Assembly: GCA_964637725.1 (NCBI GenBank)
Contig: CAZWXH010000071.1
Span: forward strand, 1 to 9,033
DNA length: 9,033 nt
Direction: 5' to 3'
DNA from: CAZWXH01 sp964637725
Lineage (GTDB): Bacteria > Bacillota_I > Bacilli_A > Erysipelotrichales > Coprobacillaceae
A program made the position numbers and the translations under genes. Every line of letters begins with the position of its first letter. Position 1 is the first letter of the stretch. Under the pieces are notes generated by a model. The model made no database searches. It was not told where the DNA came from and was given only the letters and a program-made list of their open reading frames with translations. This document shows positions 6,095-9,033 of this stretch, in pieces.

Positions 6095-6269
6095 CGAAGA
6101 ATTAAGGATGTACTTAAGAATGCATCCCAAATGGTATTTAGTACTTTCACGATATCCAAATGAGTTTCCAACATTAATGGAACAATATAAAATAGAAAAC
6201 AAATTAACATTTGCAGATAGAATTGAAAAGGTGGGTACACTTTTACAAATGGTTGAGATGTTGTTATAG
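6084..6269 (+). CDS. ylbE: YlbE-like protein
   Basis: This short protein (61 residues from ATG 6084, 60 from ATG 6087) carries the YlbE-family core RMHPKWYLVLSRYPNEFPTLMEQY, where the tandem Pro-x-Trp-Tyr and Ser-Arg-x-Pro pattern is typical. A helical C-terminus follows, with RIEKVGTLLQMVEMLL. The family is restricted to spore-forming and related Firmicutes and has no known function. It overlaps the end of ylbD by 8-11 bases in another frame and has no clear Shine-Dalgarno of its own, so it is probably translated by ribosomes finishing ylbD. The B. subtilis order ylbD-ylbE-ylbF is preserved. Confidence 0.83.
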   Translation: MMINEELRMYLRMHPKWYLVLSRYPNEFPTLMEQYKIENKLTFADRIEKVGTLLQMVEMLL

Positions 6270-6277
6270 GAGTTATT

Positions 6278-6625
6278 ATGTATAAAGAAATCGATGAACT
6301 GCTTGAGGCAATTAGAAAAGAAGATATATTTATTAAATATCTAAAAGCTAATAAGGCAATGGATGATATAAAGATTAAAAATTTACTTTCAAGACATCAA
6401 AGTCTTCAAGATGATTATTTAAGGTTAAAAAAATATAATCAGTATGTTTCTTTTCAAGATGTAAAAAATGATTTATTGAAAGTTAAACAAGAAATGAATG
6501 AAAACAATACAATACAACAATATTATCAAAAGTATCATGAATTTAATGATTTATTAAATCAATTAACAAGAGTTATTTTTGATGGAATCAGTGAAGAGAT
6601 TGTTATGGATCAGTTCACAATATGA
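6278..6625 (+). CDS. ylbF: YlbF/RicF-like protein, short form without Cys tail
   Basis: This 115-residue, largely helical, highly charged protein belongs to the YlbF/YmcA family by position (ylbD-ylbE-ylbF-rsmD-coaD) and by pattern, with heptad-like helices around LLSRHQSLQDDYLRLKKYNQY and VKNDLLKVKQEMNENNTIQQYYQKYHEFNDLLNQLTRVI. In B. subtilis, RicF with RicA and RicT forms a complex that guides RNase Y in mRNA processing and is needed for competence, biofilm and sporulation. That protein (about 149 aa) ends in a Cys-rich tail that helps bind an iron-sulfur cluster. The present protein contains no cysteine at all and ends soon after the helical domain. The stop is TGA at 6623-6625, and no frameshift restoring a Cys tail was seen before rsmD. 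The start ATG at 6278 follows AGGAGTT, 8 bases after ylbE. Confidence 0.8.
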   Translation: MYKEIDELLEAIRKEDIFIKYLKANKAMDDIKIKNLLSRHQSLQDDYLRLKKYNQYVSFQDVKNDLLKVKQEMNENNTIQQYYQKYHEFNDLLNQLTRVIFDGISEEIVMDQFTI

Positions 6626-6632
6626 GGGAATT

Positions 6633-7184
6633 ATGAGAGTTATAGCAGGAAAATTTAAAAGTAGACAATTAAAGAGTGTTGATTCTTCCTTAACACGACC
6701 AACAACAGATAAAAATAAAGAAAATCTATTTAACATGATAGGTCCTTATTTTAATGGTGGAATTTGTCTTGATTTATTTGCTGGTAGTGGTGGAATAGGA
6801 ATAGAAGCAATAAGTAGAGGAGTGGACATACTCTATTGTGTTGATAAACAATATAAGGCTTTTCAAACGATTAAGGATAACATTAAATTAATCGGTATTG
6901 AAGATATTTCTCATGTTTATAAAATGGATTATCATAAAGCATTAGAGCGATTGTCTGAAGAAAATATTCGCTTTGATTTGGTATTTTTAGATCCGCCTTA
7001 TAGTTTAAAAATTAATGCAATGATTATAGAATATATGGTTAGTCATAAAATGTTAAACAATGATTGTTTGATTATTGTTGAAGATTTAAAGGATGAAGCT
7101 ATTGATATTCCAAAGCATTTTATTTTGAAAAAAGAACAATCTTATGGTATAACAACTTTACAAATATTCAAATATAAGGAGTAA
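6633..7184 (+). CDS. rsmD: 16S rRNA (guanine(966)-N2)-methyltransferase RsmD
   Basis: This SAM-dependent enzyme methylates G966 of 16S rRNA during small-subunit assembly. From the ATG at 6633 it has 183 residues with the usual RsmD start MRVIAGKFKSRQLK, the TRPTTDKNKENLFN segment (21-34), the SAM-binding motif DLFAGSGGIGIEA (47-59), acidic D71 after the second strand, and the catalytic DPPY (120-123). The ORF is open upstream to ATG 6579, but the extra 18 residues overlap ylbF and do not resemble the family. GAGGG at 6624-6628 is placed for ATG 6633, and that start gives the conserved N-terminus. It follows ylbF by 7 bases and is 3 bases from coaD, matching the ylbH-ylbI pair of B. subtilis. 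Confidence 0.94.
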   Translation: MRVIAGKFKSRQLKSVDSSLTRPTTDKNKENLFNMIGPYFNGGICLDLFAGSGGIGIEAISRGVDILYCVDKQYKAFQTIKDNIKLIGIEDISHVYKMDYHKALERLSEENIRFDLVFLDPPYSLKINAMIIEYMVSHKMLNNDCLIIVEDLKDEAIDIPKHFILKKEQSYGITTLQIFKYKE

Positions 7185-7187
7185 ACT

Positions 7188-7673
7188 ATGGTAGCAATTA
7201 AAGCAGTATATGCAGGAACGTTTGATCCTGTAACAAATGGACATATTGATATTATTGAAAGAGCGAGTCGTATCTATGAACATCTATATGTCACAATTTT
7301 TGTAAATCCTGATAAGAATGCAATGTTTACAGTTGAAGAAAGAATTTCTTTGCTAAAAGAGGCAACAAGACAATATCCAAACGTTACAATTGAAGCAAGT
7401 GATTTACTATCGGTAGAATATGCTAAAAAAGTTGGAGCGAGTGTCCTTGTGAGAGGATTGCGTGCTACAATGGACTTTGAATATGAGTTACAATTAGCCT
7501 TTTCTAATCAATACTTAGATGATAGTATTGATATGGTTTTTCTTATGACACGTCCAGGGCATTCATTTATTTCTTCATCTTCAGTTAAAGAAATAGCAAG
7601 TCATCATCACAGCGTAGAAGGATTGGTTCCTAAAATTGTAGAAGAGGCATTAAAAAAGAAAATTAATGAATAG
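7188..7673 (+). CDS. coaD: Phosphopantetheine adenylyltransferase
   Basis: CoaD catalyses the next-to-last step of coenzyme A synthesis, joining 4'-phosphopantetheine and ATP to give dephospho-CoA and pyrophosphate. It has 161 residues, the usual length. The nucleotidyltransferase signature GTFDPVTNGHID (10-21) contains the T-x-G-H nucleotide-binding motif (H19). VRGLR (88-92), the MDFEYELQLAF substrate region (95-105) and ISSSSVKEIA (128-137, the ISSSxVR-like motif) are all present. The ATG at 7188 follows AAGGAG at 7176-7181, three bases after rsmD ends. It is the last gene of the operon; the first hairpin after it is in the pyrB leader. Confidence 0.96.
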   Translation: MVAIKAVYAGTFDPVTNGHIDIIERASRIYEHLYVTIFVNPDKNAMFTVEERISLLKEATRQYPNVTIEASDLLSVEYAKKVGASVLVRGLRATMDFEYELQLAFSNQYLDDSIDMVFLMTRPGHSFISSSSVKEIASHHHSVEGLVPKIVEEALKKKINE

Positions 7674-7679
7674 AATAAA

Positions 7680-7708
7680 TTGTCAAAATATCATAGTAAT
7701 GATATGAT
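7680..7708 (+). promoter_or_regulatory. SigA promoter of the pyrimidine operon
   Basis: TTGTCA (7680-7685) and TATGAT (7703-7708) each differ from consensus at one base and are exactly 17 nt apart. Initiation is expected near 7715, on GATAAAAGG. This is the best housekeeping promoter in the window. The predicted leader to the pyrB ATG (7787) is about 72 nt. Confidence 0.75.
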
Positions 7709-7717
7709 ATGAAAGAT

Positions 7718-7769
7718 AAAAGGTATAACTATTCATTTATAAATATACCTTCATAAGGTATATTTTTTT
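7718..7769 (+). promoter_or_regulatory. Candidate transcription attenuator in the pyrB leader
   Basis: Three segments can pair in alternative ways. A (AAGGTATA 7720-7727) is complementary to B (TATACCTT 7744-7751). B is also the left arm of the terminator whose right arm is C (AAGGTATA 7755-7762). A-B pairing would prevent the B-C terminator, so the leader could switch between read-through and termination. A lies only a few bases from the predicted start site. A-B is 8 bp with a 16-nt loop and is clearly weaker than the 11-bp terminator stem, so the balance would have to be kinetic or factor-assisted. There is no ATG-started leader peptide and no recognisable PyrR-binding loop. Alternatively, the A/B dyad over the start region is a DNA operator. 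Confidence 0.5.
7741..7769 (+). terminator. Intrinsic terminator inside the pyrB leader
   Basis: An 11-bp perfect stem (7741-7751 with 7755-7765) with a CAT loop runs into a T7 tract (7763-7769), immediately followed by the pyrB ribosome binding site AAAGGAG (7771-7777). No promoter fits between it and pyrB, so pyrB must be transcribed through it. It may also end the upstream coaD operon. Confidence 0.85.
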
Positions 7770-7786
7770 GAAAGGAGCATCTAGAA

Positions 7787-8656
7787 ATGAATATTGTTAA
7801 TTTAAGTGATTTAAGTGTTGAAACTATTAATGAATTAATTGAAAAAGCATTATTATTTAAAAAAGGAAAACATGTTGATTATCAATTAAAAAAAGTTGTT
7901 GCTAATTTATTTTTTGAACCATCAACAAGAACTCATTATAGCTTTGATATGGCAGCTGGGAATTTAGGGTGTCGAACACAGAGTTTTGAGGCAAGTAATT
8001 CAAGTTTAACAAAAGGTGAAACATTATATGATACTTGTAAGTTATTTGAAAGTATCGGTTGTGATGCTCTTATTATTCGTCATAGTGAAGAAGACTATTT
8101 TAAACAACTTGAAGGTATTAAGATTCCTATTTTGAATGCTGGTGATGGAAAAGGAAATCATCCATCTCAATCTTTATTAGACTTGATGACTATTAAAGAA
8201 GAGTTTAATGATTTTAAAGGTTTAAAGGTTGTTATTGTAGGAGATATAAAGCATTCAAGAGTGGCTCATACTAATTTTGAAGTCATGCAACGTTTAGGAA
8301 TGGAAGTCTATACCTCTGGTCCTTTAGAATATAAAGAAGAAGGATATAATTACGTTGATTTTGATAGTGTTATTGAAGACATGGATATAATTATGCTACT
8401 TCGTGTTCAACATGAACGCCATAGTCAAAATGAAGTGTTTTCAAAGAGTGATTATCATCAAAAATATGGTTTAACAATTGACAGGTATCAACGAATGAAG
8501 ACAACAGCGATTATTATGCATCCAGCACCCATTAATCGTGATGTTGAAATCAAAGATGAACTTGTAGAAAGTGAGAAGAGTCGTATTTTTACGCAAATGC
8601 ATAATGGTGTATTTGTAAGAATGGCGATGATTCATAAGGTTTTAGAAAATGAATAA
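7787..8656 (+). CDS. pyrB: Aspartate carbamoyltransferase catalytic subunit
   Basis: PyrB condenses carbamoyl phosphate and aspartate to N-carbamoyl-aspartate, the committed step of pyrimidine synthesis in the cytoplasm. It has 289 residues, slightly shorter than most (about 300-310). Active-site motifs are intact: EPSTRT (44-49, the S-T-R-T phosphate loop), SSLTKGET (72-79, with K76 from the adjacent subunit), HPSQSLLDL (125-133), the KHSRVAHTN segment (155-163, R158), RVQHER (206-211) and HPAPINRDVE (245-254). The sequence around these motifs is the ATCase rather than the ornithine carbamoyltransferase type. The ATG at 7787 follows AAAGGAG with a 9-nt gap, right after the leader terminator. 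No pyrI regulatory subunit follows; pyrC starts inside the last codons. Expression is probably controlled by attenuation in the leader. Confidence 0.96.
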   Translation: MNIVNLSDLSVETINELIEKALLFKKGKHVDYQLKKVVANLFFEPSTRTHYSFDMAAGNLGCRTQSFEASNSSLTKGETLYDTCKLFESIGCDALIIRHSEEDYFKQLEGIKIPILNAGDGKGNHPSQSLLDLMTIKEEFNDFKGLKVVIVGDIKHSRVAHTNFEVMQRLGMEVYTSGPLEYKEEGYNYVDFDSVIEDMDIIMLLRVQHERHSQNEVFSKSDYHQKYGLTIDRYQRMKTTAIIMHPAPINRDVEIKDELVESEKSRIFTQMHNGVFVRMAMIHKVLENE

Positions 8657-9033
8657 ATATTTACTAAAAAACGCTCATCTCTATCATAATAATAAATTTA
8701 ATGATGTTGATATTTTAATAGAAGATGGCAAGATAATTAATATCGGAGAATCAATTGAATATAGTGGTCTTTCATATGATTTAAAAGGTAAACTTGTATG
8801 TCATAATTTTATAGATATACATACTCATTTAAGAGAACCAGGGTTTGAACATAAGGAAACTATTGAAACGGGGACTCTAAGTGCACTTCATGGTGGTTAT
8901 GGGACGGTCGTTGCTATGGCCAATACTTTTCCATGTATGGATAATGTTGAAACAATTCGTGATTTTGAGAAACGAGTAAAAAAGGATGCACATGTTAATG
9001 TTTATACATATAGTGCTATTACTAAAGGTTTAA
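8649..9033 (+). CDS. pyrC: Dihydroorotase (3' end outside window)
   Basis: PyrC closes carbamoyl-aspartate to dihydroorotate, the reaction after PyrB. The first 128 residues are visible and the frame is still open at the window edge. The N-terminal strand pattern (LLKNAHLYHN...DILIEDGKIINIG) is that of the amidohydrolase superfamily. The metal-binding signature FIDIHTHLREPG (54-65) supplies H58 and H60 and the substrate-contacting R62; the EHKETIETGTLSALHGGYGTVVAMANTFP stretch, with the xMANTxP pattern, is characteristic of class I dihydroorotase. The usual Pro-Gly just before FIDIH is His-Asn here, an unusual but non-catalytic change. It begins 8 bases before the pyrB stop, with AAGGT (8636-8640) upstream, indicating coupled translation. 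The C-terminal catalytic Asp and other ligands cannot be checked. Confidence 0.94.
   Translation, partial: MNKYLLKNAHLYHNNKFNDVDILIEDGKIINIGESIEYSGLSYDLKGKLVCHNFIDIHTHLREPGFEHKETIETGTLSALHGGYGTVVAMANTFPCMDNVETIRDFEKRVKKDAHVNVYTYSAITKGL

Noticed and set aside
6579..6632. N-terminal extension of RsmD
   Set aside because: It overlaps ylbF, is unlike the family, and the ATG at 6633 has its own ribosome binding site and gives the conserved N-terminus.
7715..7786. PyrR-binding loop or pyrBI-type leader peptide
   Set aside because: No sequence resembling the AGAGAGG-containing PyrR loop and no ATG-initiated leader frame occurs in the leader.
1..9033. CRISPR arrays, insertion sequences, attachment sites, tRNA or rRNA genes
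   Set aside because: No regular direct repeats, transposase-like frames, cloverleaf-like segments or rRNA-like sequence were seen; intergenic spaces are short.

Overview
The window is strongly AT-rich and comes from a spore-forming, low-G+C Firmicute. The evidence is a cotJ spore-coat operon, a YjcZ-like small spore protein, a YlbD/YlbE/YlbF block and AGGAGG-type ribosome binding sites. Compact gene packing, no cytochrome (cta) genes between ftsW and ylbD, and very AT-rich codon use fit an anaerobic gut Firmicute, possibly of the Erysipelotrichia/Coprobacillus kind. That placement is inference, not something the sequence proves.

Layout. Positions 1-374 hold the C-terminal part of a polytopic membrane protein (+). 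It converges on a minus-strand cotJ operon (402-1421) across a shared 13-bp-stem terminator. The cotJ operon encodes a CotJC manganese-catalase-like protein and, upstream of it, one protein that appears to join CotJA-like and CotJB domains. Diverging from it is a small cysteine-rich flavodoxin-like protein (1534-1959, +) with its own terminator. Next is a PLP-dependent O-acetylhomoserine sulfhydrylase-type enzyme (2034-3314, +), converging on peptide deformylase (3334-3903, -) across a palindromic bidirectional terminator. A cysteine-rich YjcZ-like spore protein (3959-4159, -) follows.

From 4286 to 7673 runs one tightly packed plus-strand operon: UPF0223 (YktA), an FtsW/SpoVE SEDS glycosyltransferase, YlbD, YlbE, a short YlbF, RsmD and CoaD. 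It is a condensed version of the order known in Bacillus subtilis. It combines cell-wall/division, sporulation/RNA-turnover, rRNA methylation and CoA synthesis genes.

From 7680 onward a pyrimidine operon begins: promoter, a roughly 70-nt leader, pyrB (aspartate carbamoyltransferase) and pyrC (dihydroorotase, cut by the window end). The two genes overlap by 8 nt. The leader holds an intrinsic terminator directly in front of the pyrB ribosome binding site, plus an upstream segment that could pair with the terminator's left arm. This looks like an attenuator, but it shows neither a leader peptide nor a recognisable PyrR-binding loop.

The most noteworthy points are this pyrB leader, the CotJA-CotJB fusion, the YlbF that lacks the cysteine tail, and the two cysteine-rich small proteins. 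No mobile element, CRISPR array, tRNA or rRNA was seen, and no gene-free stretch exceeds about 130 bases.
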